The notes: a model not told the origin generated them from the sequence alone. 64,000 nucleotides of DNA from Halostagnicola kamekurae (GCF_900116205.1 NZ_FOZS01000002.1:248001-312000), one strand, 5' to 3'; positions 16,986 to 26,800 are shown, counted from the first letter of the stretch. Made by a program: numbers and translations.

Positions 16986-18209
16986 ATGACAGACGCATCC
17001 TCTCTCGCTCGAGGCGTCCGCGAGGGCGACCTTCGATTGCACGAACTCGAAGATCACGCGGATCACGATACCGCCGCGGCCGCGCGGCGACTGTTGCTCG
17101 AGACCGAGACCGACGCGGATCTCGAGGCGATCGGTTCCTACGGCTTCGAGGCCGAGGCGGCCGAGTCGGCCATCGAGAACATGCTCGGAGCGGCCCAGAT
17201 TCCGATGGGGATCGCCGGGCCGGTTTCGATCGACGGCGGCGCGGCCTCGGGCGAGTACTATCTCCCGCTCGCGACCACCGAAGGGGCGCTGCTCGCGTCC
17301 GTCAACCGTGGTCTCTCGGTGCTCGAGGACGCCGGCGGCGTCGACGCCCGGGTGACCAAACACGGGATGACCCGCGCGCCGGTCTTTCGGGTCTCGGGCG
17401 TCGTCGAGGCGGCCGAGACGGTCGAGTGGGTCGAGGAAAACGAACCGCGACTCCGCGAGGCGGCTGAGGGAACGACGAATCACGGCGAACTGATCGGCCT
17501 CGAGCCCTACGTCGTCGGCGACTCGGTGTTCCTGCGATTCGCCTACGACACGAAAGACGCGATGGGGATGAACATGGCGACGATCGCGACCGAAGCCGCC
17601 TGCGAGGTCGTCGAAGCGGAGACGCCCGCCTCGCTCGTGGCGCTCTCGGGAAATCTCTGTTCTGACAAGAAACCTGCCGCGATCAACGCAATCGAGGGGC
17701 GCGGGCGCTCGGTCACCGCGGACGTCGTCGTTCCGGGTGAACTGGTCGAGGACCGCCTCCACACCACCGCGTCGGCGATCGTCGAAGCGAACACGCGAAA
17801 GAACCTGGTCGGGAGCGCGAAAGCCGGGAGTCTCGGGTTCAACGCTCACGCGGCGAACGTCGTCGCCGCGGTTTTCCTCGCGACCGGACAGGACGAGGCG
17901 CAAGTCGTCGAAGCGGCCAACGCCATCACGACGATGGAGACCCGGGAGCGAGCCGACACCACCGACCTGTACGCGAGCGTCTCGCTGGCCTCTCTCGAGG
18001 TCGGTACCGTTGGCGGCGGCACGAAACTCCCGACGCAGGCCGAGGCCCTCGACATCGTCGGCGTCCGCGGCGGCGGCGACCCCGCGGGATCGAACGCCGA
18101 CGCGCTCGCGGAAGTGATCGCCACCGGCGCGCTGGCCGGTGAACTCTCCCTGCTCGCCGCGCTTGCCTCGAACCACCTCGCGAGCGCTCACGAGGATCTC
18201 GGGCGGTAG
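16986..18209 (+). CDS. hmgA: 3-hydroxy-3-methylglutaryl-CoA reductase (class I)
   Basis: A 407-residue NADPH-dependent HMG-CoA reductase, the committed step of mevalonate synthesis for isoprenoid ether lipids. Class I motifs are intact: ENMLGAAQIPMGIAGPVSI (catalytic Glu region), DTKDAMGMNMAT, the lysine in NLCSDKKPAAINAIEGRG, GTVGGGTKLPTQ, and the C-terminal catalytic histidine in LAALASNHLASAHEDL. The length equals that of the well-studied haloarchaeal enzyme. It has its own promoter region after the transducer gene. Confidence 0.97.
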   Translation: MTDASSLARGVREGDLRLHELEDHADHDTAAAARRLLLETETDADLEAIGSYGFEAEAAESAIENMLGAAQIPMGIAGPVSIDGGAASGEYYLPLATTEGALLASVNRGLSVLEDAGGVDARVTKHGMTRAPVFRVSGVVEAAETVEWVEENEPRLREAAEGTTNHGELIGLEPYVVGDSVFLRFAYDTKDAMGMNMATIATEAACEVVEAETPASLVALSGNLCSDKKPAAINAIEGRGRSVTADVVVPGELVEDRLHTTASAIVEANTRKNLVGSAKAGSLGFNAHAANVVAAVFLATGQDEAQVVEAANAITTMETRERADTTDLYASVSLASLEVGTVGGGTKLPTQAEALDIVGVRGGGDPAGSNADALAEVIATGALAGELSLLAALASNHLASAHEDLGR

Positions 18210-18487
18210 TCGATTGGCTCGTCGCTTCGACTGATCGCCGCTAATCGTCGGGACTCGATCGCCGTCCAGCACCGTCGATTCGGCCGCCTGAGAACCGGTA
18301 CTTTCAGCCACCTCGCTAGCAACGGCTTCCGCGTTTTCGATCGGTAACGGGTCGAGTACACGAAGGCCGGAATCTCTCGGTCACTTTCACTTTCACCATG
18401 CGCTGTTGGCGTTGGTATTTTTTGATGGCCTCCGAAGGTGTTGACGCGTCCGTTCGGCGAGCACCGGCGGGCGCTCCACAGATACCA

Positions 18488-18673
18488 ATGCGTTGTGACT
18501 GTCCCCACGCGGATTCGAACTCGGACCCGGACGCGGAGTCCGAACCGGCTTCGAACGCCGCTCGGCCGACGCTCGAGTCGAATCGCACGCATCACCTGCT
18601 GACGGTGGTCGAATTGTTGCTCTCGGCCGCGACGTTTGCGCTCTCGCTGTCGGTCGCGCTCGGGTGGCTCTAA
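18488..18673 (+). CDS. Small C-terminally anchored membrane protein
   Basis: A 61-residue frame from the ATG at 18488: a short Cys-His containing start (MRCDCPHAD), an acidic/serine-rich linker, and a C-terminal hydrophobic helix (LLTVVELLLSAATFALSLSVALGWL). Composition is haloarchaeal. The stop overlaps the stop of the convergent membrane-protein gene by four bases. An upstream in-frame ATG at 18398 would add 30 residues without acidic character. Function unknown. Confidence 0.5.
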   Translation: MRCDCPHADSNSDPDAESEPASNAARPTLESNRTHHLLTVVELLLSAATFALSLSVALGWL

Positions 18674-19035
18674 CCTCCCGAATCGTTCGTTTCGGAGCGT
18701 AATCGACGAGAAACGAGGATGATGTACGCCCCGGAGAGGCCGAGCAAGAGGAGTCCGATCCCGACCCGAATCCCAGAGGTTCCCAGAATGACGAACAACC
18801 ACCCGACGGCAGCGCCGCCGTAGCCCCACGCGAGAGACGCGTACCCGTAGGCCGCGTGGAGCGTGCCGACGGCGAGGAACGTCCCGGCGAACACCCACAT
18901 CGCGACGGTCGTCGCCTCGATGCCGACGATAGTCCGGCTCACGATCGTGCCGTAGCCCAGACACGCCATCGCGATCACGGTCCCGACGCCGATCGCGGTT
19001 CCCTGGACGTCGACCGTTTCGATCGTCTCTGCCAT
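18670..19035 (-). CDS. Four-helix membrane protein, unknown function
   Basis: A 121-residue protein with four hydrophobic helices (GTAIGVGTVIAMACLGYGTIV, TTVAMWVFAGTFLAVGTLHAAYG, GAAVGWLFVILGTSGI, VGIGLLLLGLSGAYIILVS) and a basic C-terminal tail. No catalytic motif is apparent. It is monocistronic, with a short 21-bp tandem repeat just before its promoter. Confidence 0.65.
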   Translation of the reverse strand: MAETIETVDVQGTAIGVGTVIAMACLGYGTIVSRTIVGIEATTVAMWVFAGTFLAVGTLHAAYGYASLAWGYGGAAVGWLFVILGTSGIRVGIGLLLLGLSGAYIILVSRRLRSETNDSGG

Positions 19036-19097
19036 AGCCCCCGTTTCGACCCCGCGGAAATAGCGGTGACGGTTCGACGGGACTGGATGGCATCTAC

Positions 19098-19139
19098 CAG
19101 AACTGCACCGAAAGAGGTCAGAACTGCATCGAAAGAGGG
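19098..19139 (+). repeat. Two tandem copies of a 21-bp unit
   Basis: cagaactgcaccgaaagagg(t) at 19098-19118 and cagaactgcatcgaaagagg(g) at 19119-19139 differ at two positions. A weak third partial copy starts at 19140. Confidence 0.6.
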
Positions 19140-19159
19140 CAGAACAGCAGTTCGAGGCG

Positions 19160-19303
19160 TCAGGTGAACAGGTTCTGGAAGACGTCCCCGAACAGGATCA
19201 GGAGTATGCCGCCGAGGATGACGAGGCCCAGGAAGGTAAAGAAGATGATCGCCGCCTGTCGCCCGGTGAGCGCATCCCCCGAGAGGAACTCGTCTAAAGC
19301 CAT
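19160..19303 (-). CDS. 47-residue single-span membrane protein
   Basis: The ATG at 19303 opens a 47-residue frame (start MALDEFLSGDALTGRQAAII) with one long hydrophobic helix (AAIIFFTFLGLVILGGILLILFG) and a short FQNLFT tail. Codon use is haloarchaeal and the reading frame closes with TGA at 19160-19162. Proteins of this size and pattern are common conserved haloarchaeal membrane peptides. The function is unknown. Confidence 0.6.
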   Translation of the reverse strand: MALDEFLSGDALTGRQAAIIFFTFLGLVILGGILLILFGDVFQNLFT

Positions 19304-19363
19304 ACGCGATCGTTCACCGCCCTATCGCTTAAATCGAGGGTGTCGTTCTCACGGAGGGGGATT

Positions 19364-19888
19364 TCAGAGCGTCCGATACCGTCCGCGACGTTCGCTGACC
19401 TCCCCGTGTCGCGTGAGCTTTTCGAGGGCTTTCCGGACGTACTCCGCCGAGACGCCTCGATTGCCGGCGTACGTGACGACCTCGTCTTCGGTCGGCTCCT
19501 CGAGTTCCTCGAGCGCGCGGGTGACGACGTCCTTCTTGGACCCGCGCCGATTCGGCCCGCGAGGGTCGCGTTCGCCGGCGGCGTCGATCTGTTCGGCGTC
19601 GAGCCCGGATGACTCGAGATACGCCGTCTCGTCGATGACGCCGCCGTCGACTCTGGTCTCGAGGGTCGCGTAGGAGTCGAGTTCGGCGAATGTCTCTCCC
19701 TCGCCCTGACGGTTCGCGAGCATCGACGCGCGAACGTCGCGCGCGTGATCGGCGTCTTCGGTTTCGACGAACTTCTTTCGTTTCTCGTAGGCCCGGCGCG
19801 ACCCACAGCGGGGACACTGGGTCGTCTCCGAGCGCCCCTCGAGCAACCAGAGATGCGAGCACTCGCTACAGCCGACGACGGCGTACAT
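19364..19888 (-). CDS. Zinc-ribbon plus winged-helix protein (DUF5817-like)
   Basis: A 174-residue protein. The N-terminal zinc ribbon reads MYAVVGCSECSHLWLLEGRSETTQCPRCGSRRAYEKRKKF (two CxxC pairs within 30 residues). A charged linker and a C-terminal winged helix follow (KKDVVTRALEELEEPTEDEVVTYAGNRGVSAEYVRKALEKLTRHGEVSE). The combination suggests a nucleic-acid-binding regulator. The frame is open further upstream, but the ATG at 19888 starts exactly at the ribbon and gives the family length. DUF5817 assignment is from memory. Confidence 0.8.
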   Translation of the reverse strand: MYAVVGCSECSHLWLLEGRSETTQCPRCGSRRAYEKRKKFVETEDADHARDVRASMLANRQGEGETFAELDSYATLETRVDGGVIDETAYLESSGLDAEQIDAAGERDPRGPNRRGSKKDVVTRALEELEEPTEDEVVTYAGNRGVSAEYVRKALEKLTRHGEVSERRGRYRTL

Positions 19889-20057
19889 GTCCGCACCTGG
19901 GTTCCGGTCGTAGTTTAACGTTCGGCAAGCGGAGCGAAAGTGAACGAGTGCCCGTAATCGCCCGAATCGAGCGTTGGGTCCCGATTCATGGTGATCCCTG
20001 CGTTCAGACGACAGATCGATGGCATCAGTAAAGGCGCCCCGCGTCGAACGCACGCGT

Positions 20058-20408
20058 ATGGAACGTGTTTCGCTTTCGGACAGTGATACTGCGGAAGCCG
20101 CAGACGGCGTGTCGCTCGCACTGCTGGCCGGTTCCGATTCGATGAACGTCCAGCACTTCGAAATCGACCCCGGCGCCACAGTCGAGGAACACAGTCATCC
20201 GCACGAACAGACCGGCTTCATCTACGAGGGCGAACTCACCTTCCGCGTCGACGGCGAGGAGATCGTCTGCGGTCCCGGCGACTCCTACGCGATTCCGGGC
20301 GAGCAGCCCCACGCCGCGACCAACCGTGGCGACGATCCGGTTCGCGGCGTCGACATCTTCAGTCCGCCGCGGGAAAATCCGAGTTGGCGGGATCCCTCCT
20401 CCGAGTGA
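20058..20408 (+). CDS. Cupin-domain protein
   Basis: A 116-residue single-domain cupin. Motif 1 is IDPGATVEEHSHPHEQTGFIYEGELTFRVDGEE, with the HxH-x4-E metal ligands visible as HSHPHEQ plus E. Motif 2 is GPGDSYAIPGEQPHAATNRGDDP with its histidine. A small metal-dependent enzyme or ligand-binding regulator is expected. The ATG at 20058 (MERVSLSDSD) is preferred over one at 20019, because cupins of this kind begin there. It stands alone. Confidence 0.85.
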   Translation: MERVSLSDSDTAEAADGVSLALLAGSDSMNVQHFEIDPGATVEEHSHPHEQTGFIYEGELTFRVDGEEIVCGPGDSYAIPGEQPHAATNRGDDPVRGVDIFSPPRENPSWRDPSSE

Positions 20409-20570
20409 TTGGGCGATCGAAGCGCATTCGCGTTTGAGTAGCCCGTTTTCCCGTCGTACCTCGAGTCAACGATGAGCTATATGACTTGTGACTACGTCGT
20501 CTGACGCACTTCCGATCTGACCACGATAAAATACCACGGAGTTATATTCTCCCTGCGTCAAGGGTGGCCG

Positions 20571-21929
20571 ATGGCAACGGAGTCGCAAGCGGTGCACGCG
20601 GGCCGTATCGAGACGTTCATCAGCCGATTGGGGCCGACGTGGCTCGCCGGCGCGGTCGCGGCGGGGCCGGCGACGATGGCGAGCCTGCTCACGGCGGGGG
20701 CGAGTTTCGGCTACGCGCTCCTGTGGGTCGTGGTCGTCTCCGCCGTGCTGGGAACGATCGGACAGTACCTCGCGATGCGACTGGGCTTGCTCACCGAGCA
20801 GGGTATCGTCGCGGTCGTCGAGGACCGCCTCGGGGAGTTCTGGGCGTGGGTGCTCCTCGTCGATGCGGTGCTGGCCGCGGGGCTCGCCCAACTGGTGATC
20901 ATGAAGACGCTCGCCGACGTCAGCGCGACGATGGCTGGTACCGTTGGCTTGGGTGCGGTGGCCGACCCGCGCGTGTGGGGAACCGTCTGGGCGGTCTTTC
21001 TCGCGCTTACACTCGCCGGCGGGGGATATCGGTTCGCGGAACTCGGCGCGAAGGTCATCGTCTCGCTCGTCGTCCTCGCGTTCGTCGCCGCGGCGTTCGT
21101 CGTCCCGATCGATCCGGCGAGTGCGGCTTCGGGCCTGCAACCGGTTATTCCGGCCGGCGTCGATGGCGCGCTCGTCGCTGCGGGGATCCTCGGCGGCGCG
21201 GTCCACATCACGCTCCTGACGATGCAGAGCTACACGATGCGGGCCCGCGGGTGGACTCGAGCCGACGAATCGATCGCGCGATTCGACCTCCTCAGTTCGA
21301 TGCTGGTCGCGTTCGGCATCTTCAGCCTCGCGATTTTTCTCGTCGCCGCGAGCGTGTTGCCCGAGTCCGGGCTGAATCCGTCGACGATCACGGAGATCCA
21401 GGCCGCGCAGGCGCTCGGCCCCGTCGCGGGCGAACACGCCGTCTGGCTGTTCCTGCTCGGTCTGTGGGGAGCCGCGATGTCGACGCTCGGGGGCAACACG
21501 ATCGTGGCGCCGTACCTCCTCGCCGACAAACTCGGCTGGGAGCGCTCGGTCGAGGACTCTCGATTCCGCGCGACCATCGTCGTCGTCGCGCTCGTCTCCG
21601 CGCTCGGGGCGTTTCTCGGCGGAACCTTCTTCCAGCTGCTCGTCCTCGTCCTCGCGTTTGGACTCGTGGGAACGCCGTTCGCACTCGTCGTGATCCTCTT
21701 CTTGCTGAACGACCCCGACGCGGTTCCCGAGACGAACTCGCCGCTCGAGAACGCCGGCGGGATCGCCCTCCTGTTGGTCGCCGTCGTGCTCGCCGCGGAG
21801 TTCGTTCGCGGCGAACTCGCGACGGTGACCGAGCCGGCCTCGGCGTTCGTCGTCGCGTTCGCCGTCGCGATGTCTCTCGCGGTGCTCGGTATCTGTGGAA
21901 TGTATCTGCGTGGCCACGTTTTCGGTTAG
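20571..21929 (+). CDS. Divergent Nramp-like membrane transporter
   Basis: A 452-residue protein with about 11 hydrophobic helices and the overall helix pattern of Nramp (SLC11) transporters: N-terminal LGPTWLAGAVAAGPATMASLLTAGASFGYALLW, TM3 GQYLAMRLGLLTEQGIV, and TM6-like GGAVHITLLTMQSYTMRARGW. The metal-binding signatures are altered. TM1 has GPAT where DPGN is expected, and TM6 has VHIT where MPHN is expected. It may therefore move something other than Mn2+/Fe2+, or be a related APC-fold protein. Monocistronic. Confidence 0.75.
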   Translation: MATESQAVHAGRIETFISRLGPTWLAGAVAAGPATMASLLTAGASFGYALLWVVVVSAVLGTIGQYLAMRLGLLTEQGIVAVVEDRLGEFWAWVLLVDAVLAAGLAQLVIMKTLADVSATMAGTVGLGAVADPRVWGTVWAVFLALTLAGGGYRFAELGAKVIVSLVVLAFVAAAFVVPIDPASAASGLQPVIPAGVDGALVAAGILGGAVHITLLTMQSYTMRARGWTRADESIARFDLLSSMLVAFGIFSLAIFLVAASVLPESGLNPSTITEIQAAQALGPVAGEHAVWLFLLGLWGAAMSTLGGNTIVAPYLLADKLGWERSVEDSRFRATIVVVALVSALGAFLGGTFFQLLVLVLAFGLVGTPFALVVILFLLNDPDAVPETNSPLENAGGIALLLVAVVLAAEFVRGELATVTEPASAFVVAFAVAMSLAVLGICGMYLRGHVFG

Positions 21930-22067
21930 TCGTCGCTGACGAGCGGTCGCTGTCAGAAGTGAAATGCTCGCCGTTTTCGGGTTTGCAAGTAGGTGTTCGA
22001 GAATCCGTTGTGGGCAAGCGAAGGTGTGTCAACGTCTACTCGTGGTTCTGAGAAACGAATCCGGATG

Positions 22068-22454
22068 CTATCGACCGTAGGTCTCGAGTGCGTCCCACTC
22101 TCGAGCCATGAGTTTGCGAACGCCCTCGGAGAGGATCCCCTCGCCGAGCGAGGTCGCTCGGTAGTACGAGTACAGCCCGTCTCGATCCGGCGATTTCCGC
22201 TTTCGGTTCTCGACTAATCCGACCTCGATGAGCTCTTCGAGGTGGTAATGCAACGTATTCGACCGGACCTCGAGGCGCTCACGCAGTTCACTGGCGCTCT
22301 GGGGACCGTCCCCGACGAGCGTGTCGACGATTCGAAACCTCGTTTCGTTCCCGATCGAGCGTTGCATCGCGAGGTACTCCTCGAGCGAGAGAATGCTGTT
22401 CTCGGGGAGCAACTCCTCCCGTTCTCGCCCCGCCGCTCGTTCGGACTCTGCCAT
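22068..22454 (-). CDS. Winged-helix transcriptional regulator
   Basis: A 128-residue ArsR-like wHTH protein: MQRSIGNETRFRIVDTLVGDGPQSASELRERLEVRSNTLHYHLEELIEVGLVENRKRKSPDRDGLYSYYRAT. The HTH, wing and the AtgMYwL-like tail are clear. There is no metal-binding cysteine pair. The ATG at 22454 is used; an upstream one at 22475 is possible. It is divergent from the next gene across a 96-base spacer with a strong TATA box, so it probably regulates that gene. Confidence 0.82.
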   Translation of the reverse strand: MAESERAAGREREELLPENSILSLEEYLAMQRSIGNETRFRIVDTLVGDGPQSASELRERLEVRSNTLHYHLEELIEVGLVENRKRKSPDRDGLYSYYRATSLGEGILSEGVRKLMAREWDALETYGR

Positions 22455-22518
22455 ATGCTCTCTTATACGCACCACTGTATAAGTATTCGCTGACTCAGTA
22501 GTCGCTGAAATAGCTATA

Positions 22519-22532
22519 CTTTATATATATAA
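22519..22532 (+). promoter_or_regulatory. Strong TATA box
   Basis: The run ctttatatatataa is centred about 25 bases before the ATG at 22551, implying a leaderless transcript for the gene to the right. Confidence 0.6.
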
Positions 22533-22550
22533 TCGCGAACCAGTTTCACT

Positions 22551-23171
22551 ATGCGCGACCGTCTGATTGCCGAACTCGGCGACCTGCAACGACCCCGTTT
22601 TCTCGTCTACTTGATGGGGCCCTACGAAGCGTTCGACGTGGATCGGGTGCTCGAGGAATCCGAACCCGATTCGATCCCCGAATCGGTCGATTTCGGAACG
22701 CTCGTCGACTCCGAACACGCTCTCGAGCGCGAGGAGGCGACGCTTGACTTGCTGCTCGACGTCCGAGATCGGCTTCGGATCGACGCCGGAGTCAACGTGT
22801 TTCTCGCCATCGATGTCGATATTCCGCTTGCGGAGATGGACGCGGCGACCCAGAGCATTGAGTTCGCTCGTGCGAGTAACGCCGTCGTCTACGTCGTGCC
22901 GGCAGTCGGCGACAACCTCGGTGTCGGAATCGAAACCGGTGCCGTTCTCGAGGCGCTTTTCAGCGATGAACTCGCGAATGACCGTCAGGAGCGCGTGCTG
23001 TTCGTCCACGAATCGAGCGTCCGAAGCGCGATGATTGCGGCCGTTCGCGATCGCTGGGAAGCGCGGATCTACGCTTACGACGACCGTTCGGATCTGGTAC
23101 GACAGGTTCGCTTGTTCGTTCGCGATCTCGTTCGAAAAGAACGAACCGGCGAGTTATCGCGACTCGAGTGA
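22551..23171 (+). CDS. Conserved haloarchaeal protein (possible DUF7509), Rossmann-like
   Basis: A 206-residue acidic soluble protein. The opening RPRFLVYLMGPYEAFDV resembles the start of nucleoside 2-deoxyribosyltransferase-like or TIR-like Rossmannoid folds, and later IEFARASNAVVYVVPAVGDNLGVGIETGAVLE fits the same topology with a conserved acidic residue after the glycines. No known catalytic set can be confirmed. It pairs divergently with a wHTH regulator. The DUF7509 name is a recollection, not a search result. Confidence 0.7.
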   Translation: MRDRLIAELGDLQRPRFLVYLMGPYEAFDVDRVLEESEPDSIPESVDFGTLVDSEHALEREEATLDLLLDVRDRLRIDAGVNVFLAIDVDIPLAEMDAATQSIEFARASNAVVYVVPAVGDNLGVGIETGAVLEALFSDELANDRQERVLFVHESSVRSAMIAAVRDRWEARIYAYDDRSDLVRQVRLFVRDLVRKERTGELSRLE

Positions 23172-23212
23172 GCAGGGGCACTTCGATTTTCGTCTGGAGT
23201 CCCCGAGGTAGT

Positions 23213-23647
23213 TTACTCGAGGGACTTCTCCATGGCGACGTGGGGTATTCCCGCCTCTTCGAACTCCTCGCCGTAGCGCTCGTAGCCGAGTTCGTCGTAG
23301 AAGCCGGCCGCTCGAGTCTGTGCGTGCAGCTTGAGCGTCTCCAGATCGTTCGACGCGGCCGCCGCCTCGAGGGCGTCCATCAGCGCTCGCCCGACGCCGG
23401 TACCGCGGTGGGACTCGAGCACCGCGACGCGTTCGACTTTCCCGACGCTGTCTTCGGGTTCTCGGAGTCGGGCGGCACCGATCGGCTGCTCGTCGTCGTC
23501 CTCGTAGGCGACGAAGTGGACGGCCTCGTCTTCGTGCTCGTCGTACTCTAGCTCCTCGTCGACGCCCTGCTCTTCGACGAAGACCCGCCGGCGCACGTTG
23601 AAGGCGTCCTCAAGTCGGTCGTCGTCGGCGACGCGGACGGCTGTCAT
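23213..23647 (-). CDS. GNAT-family N-acetyltransferase
   Basis: A 144-residue single-domain acetyltransferase. It has the ElaA-like N-terminal block (FNVRRRVFVEEQGVDEELEYDEHEDEAVHFV), IGAARLREPEDSVGKVERVAVLESHRGTGVGRALMDALE (acetyl-CoA pyrophosphate loop R/Q-x-x-G-x-G/A as HRGTGVG), and a C-terminal LHAQTRAAGFYDELGYERYGEEF block. The ATG at 23647 is chosen from family similarity. The substrate is unknown. Confidence 0.9.
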   Translation of the reverse strand: MTAVRVADDDRLEDAFNVRRRVFVEEQGVDEELEYDEHEDEAVHFVAYEDDDEQPIGAARLREPEDSVGKVERVAVLESHRGTGVGRALMDALEAAAASNDLETLKLHAQTRAAGFYDELGYERYGEEFEEAGIPHVAMEKSLE

Positions 23648-23844
23648 TGAGTCGATGTACGGGCTCGAGGCCGAGAACGTTGCGGATCTCGACGCGGTGT
23701 GCGTTTCGCGCGGATCGAATCGGTCTCGGCGCGTGGGCATGCTCGAGCGCGGGTGCTCACTGGATAGCTCAAAAGAAAAACGCAGAGTCGCTGGCGTCGA
23801 CCGCAGACCGAGCGCAAAACCGCTTACGCGAGTCTCTCGAAAGT

Positions 23845-23867
23845 GTCAGACCGCTTTGCGGCCTGAC
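23845..23867 (-). terminator. Hairpin downstream of icd
   Basis: gtcag-a-ccgc-ttt-gcgg-c-ctgac: nine paired bases with one mismatch, the second of two hairpins downstream of the isocitrate dehydrogenase gene. Confidence 0.4.
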
Positions 23868-23882
23868 TGTCCGAAAACTGGC

Positions 23883-25145
<1,263 letters not shown>

Positions 25146-25251
25146 TTCGTCTAGACGGTTCTTCGAAGGGGGTAAAAGGTCTCTCATTTCCACGTTAGAT
25201 CGACGATCGTCGTAGCACATGTTTATTATCGTCGATGAGAACAACTCGAGT

Positions 25252-25362
25252 ATGCTCCGTCCGCCACAGCACGCGCCCGAGCGCTGTCCGCTTTGTCGAT
25301 CGACGCTCTCGAACGTCCAGGGCCTCTCTGCCTGCCCCGATTGCGAGTGGACCGGACGTTAA
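25252..25362 (+). CDS. 36-residue zinc-ribbon micro-protein
   Basis: The ATG at 25252 gives a 36-residue frame ending at TAA 25360-25362. Its two knuckles (CPLC, CPDC) and terminal EWTGR make a compact zinc ribbon. Divergent from icd. Short, but the CPxC spacing and haloarchaeal codon use support it. The function is unknown. Confidence 0.5.
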   Translation: MLRPPQHAPERCPLCRSTLSNVQGLSACPDCEWTGR

Positions 25363-25489
25363 CCCGTTTTCGTCGTCCTCGATAGCCCGTTTCGAACCGG
25401 TACCGGGGGTCGTCTCGAGCGTCGATTCGACCCATGAAGGTGATCCGCCAGGCGGAACCTCTTTTTGCCGACCGATCCAACCCGGGAGC

Positions 25490-26386
25490 ATGAGCGAAAC
25501 GGAAGTCGATCTCGAGGCCGAGATGTACGAAAAGCACCGCGAAGCCGGCGAAATCCTTGCACAGGTACGCGAGGAGGCCGCAGATCGCGTCGAGGTCGGC
25601 GCGAGCCACCTCGAGGTCGCCGAGTACGCCGAGGACAGGATCCGAGAGCTGGGCGGGAAGCCGGCGTTTCCAGTGAACATCTCGATCGACGAGGAAGCGG
25701 CGCACGCGACGCCGAGCATCGGCGACGAATCCACTTTCGGCGAGGAGATGGTCAACCTCGACATCGGCGTCCACGTCGACGGCTGGCTGGCGGATACCGC
25801 GATTACCGTCGACCTCTCTGGCAACCCGGAACTCGCCGAGGCGTCCGAACAGGCCCTCGAGGCCGCACTCGACGTGATCGAACCGGGCGTGAACACGGGC
25901 GATATCGGGGCCGAAATCGAGGACGTGATCGACGGTTACGGCTTCAATCCCGTCGTCAACCTCACTGGCCACGGCCTCGGCCACTGGGAACAACACACCA
26001 GTCCGAACATCCCGAACCGCGCCGTCTCGCAGGGAACGACGCTCGAGACCGGCGACGTCGTCGCCATCGAGCCGTTCGCGACCGACGGCGGCGGGAAGGT
26101 CACCGAGGGCTCGAGCGAGGAGATCTTCTCGCTCGAGCGCGAGGGCTCGGTCCGAAATCGTCAGGCGCGCGAGGCGCTCGAACAGATCACCGACGAGTTC
26201 CGGACGCTCCCGTTCGCAACCCGCTGGCTCGAGACGGACCGACCGGAAGTCGCGCTGCGGCGACTCAAACGCAACGACATCGTTCACGGCTACCCGGTTC
26301 TCAAGGAGGACGACGGCTTCCTGGTGAGCCAGAAGGAACACACGGTCATCGTCACCGACGACGGCTGTGAGGTAACAACGCGATAG
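25490..26386 (+). CDS. map: Methionine aminopeptidase, type II (archaeal)
   Basis: A 298-residue type IIa methionine aminopeptidase, which removes the initiator methionine from nascent proteins. The pita-bread fold and ligands are visible: GGKPAFPVNISIDEEAAHATP, NLDIGVHVDGWLADTAITVDL (two Asp ligands), NLTGHGLGHWEQHTSPNIPN (His ligand) and VVAIEPFATDGGGKV with the Glu; a final Glu ligand lies near the C-terminus (QKEHTVIV). The ATG at 25490 is used rather than an in-frame start 255 bases upstream that would run through the micro-protein gene. Confidence 0.95.
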   Translation: MSETEVDLEAEMYEKHREAGEILAQVREEAADRVEVGASHLEVAEYAEDRIRELGGKPAFPVNISIDEEAAHATPSIGDESTFGEEMVNLDIGVHVDGWLADTAITVDLSGNPELAEASEQALEAALDVIEPGVNTGDIGAEIEDVIDGYGFNPVVNLTGHGLGHWEQHTSPNIPNRAVSQGTTLETGDVVAIEPFATDGGGKVTEGSSEEIFSLEREGSVRNRQAREALEQITDEFRTLPFATRWLETDRPEVALRRLKRNDIVHGYPVLKEDDGFLVSQKEHTVIVTDDGCEVTTR

Positions 26387-26599
26387 CGCGCCCTTCTTCG
26401 GCCTGATATCCCTTTCTTCGAACCGTAGCGTCATCTCTTCCGATCCTAGCTCCATCTCCGATCCGGCAGTGCTCTTCTTCGAACCAACACGCCACTCACA
26501 GCGTATCGCTCGAAAAAACGGTCGTCAGTGGATCCCACCAGTTGTCGTCCGCCCAGCGCAACTGTTTCGGTCTCTGGGACGAAGTGTTCTACAGTCGAC

Positions 26600-26800
26600 T
26601 CAGGCGTTGTTCATGCGCTGGCTCGATCGGTTCCCACAGCGCTGACATTCGGCCACCCGGTAGGGCTCGCGAGAGAACTGCGCGTTTTCCTGTTTGAGAC
26701 TCTCGGTTCGGATCTGCACGCTCACTTCGTGAAGCGTATCGAGTTCGCATTCGTCACAGTGTTCGGTTATCCCGTTGAATGAGTTGTCTGTTGTTGCCAT
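26600..26800 (-). CDS. 66-residue zinc beta-ribbon protein (possible DUF7835)
   Basis: A 66-residue protein starting at the ATG 26800. Knuckles CDEC (near residue 15) and CQRC (near residue 54) flank about 35 residues (TLHEVSVQIRTESLKQENAQFSREPYRVAE). The C-terminus is polar (NRSSQRMNNA). This matches a widely conserved haloarchaeal zinc beta-ribbon family; the family number is from memory. Function unknown; translation or transcription factor-like binding is plausible. Confidence 0.78.
   Translation of the reverse strand: MATTDNSFNGITEHCDECELDTLHEVSVQIRTESLKQENAQFSREPYRVAECQRCGNRSSQRMNNA

Noticed and set aside
20466-21917. A 483-codon minus-strand frame opposite the Nramp-like gene
   Set aside because: Its translation is Arg/Asp/Glu low-complexity, typical of an antisense shadow in GC-rich coding DNA.
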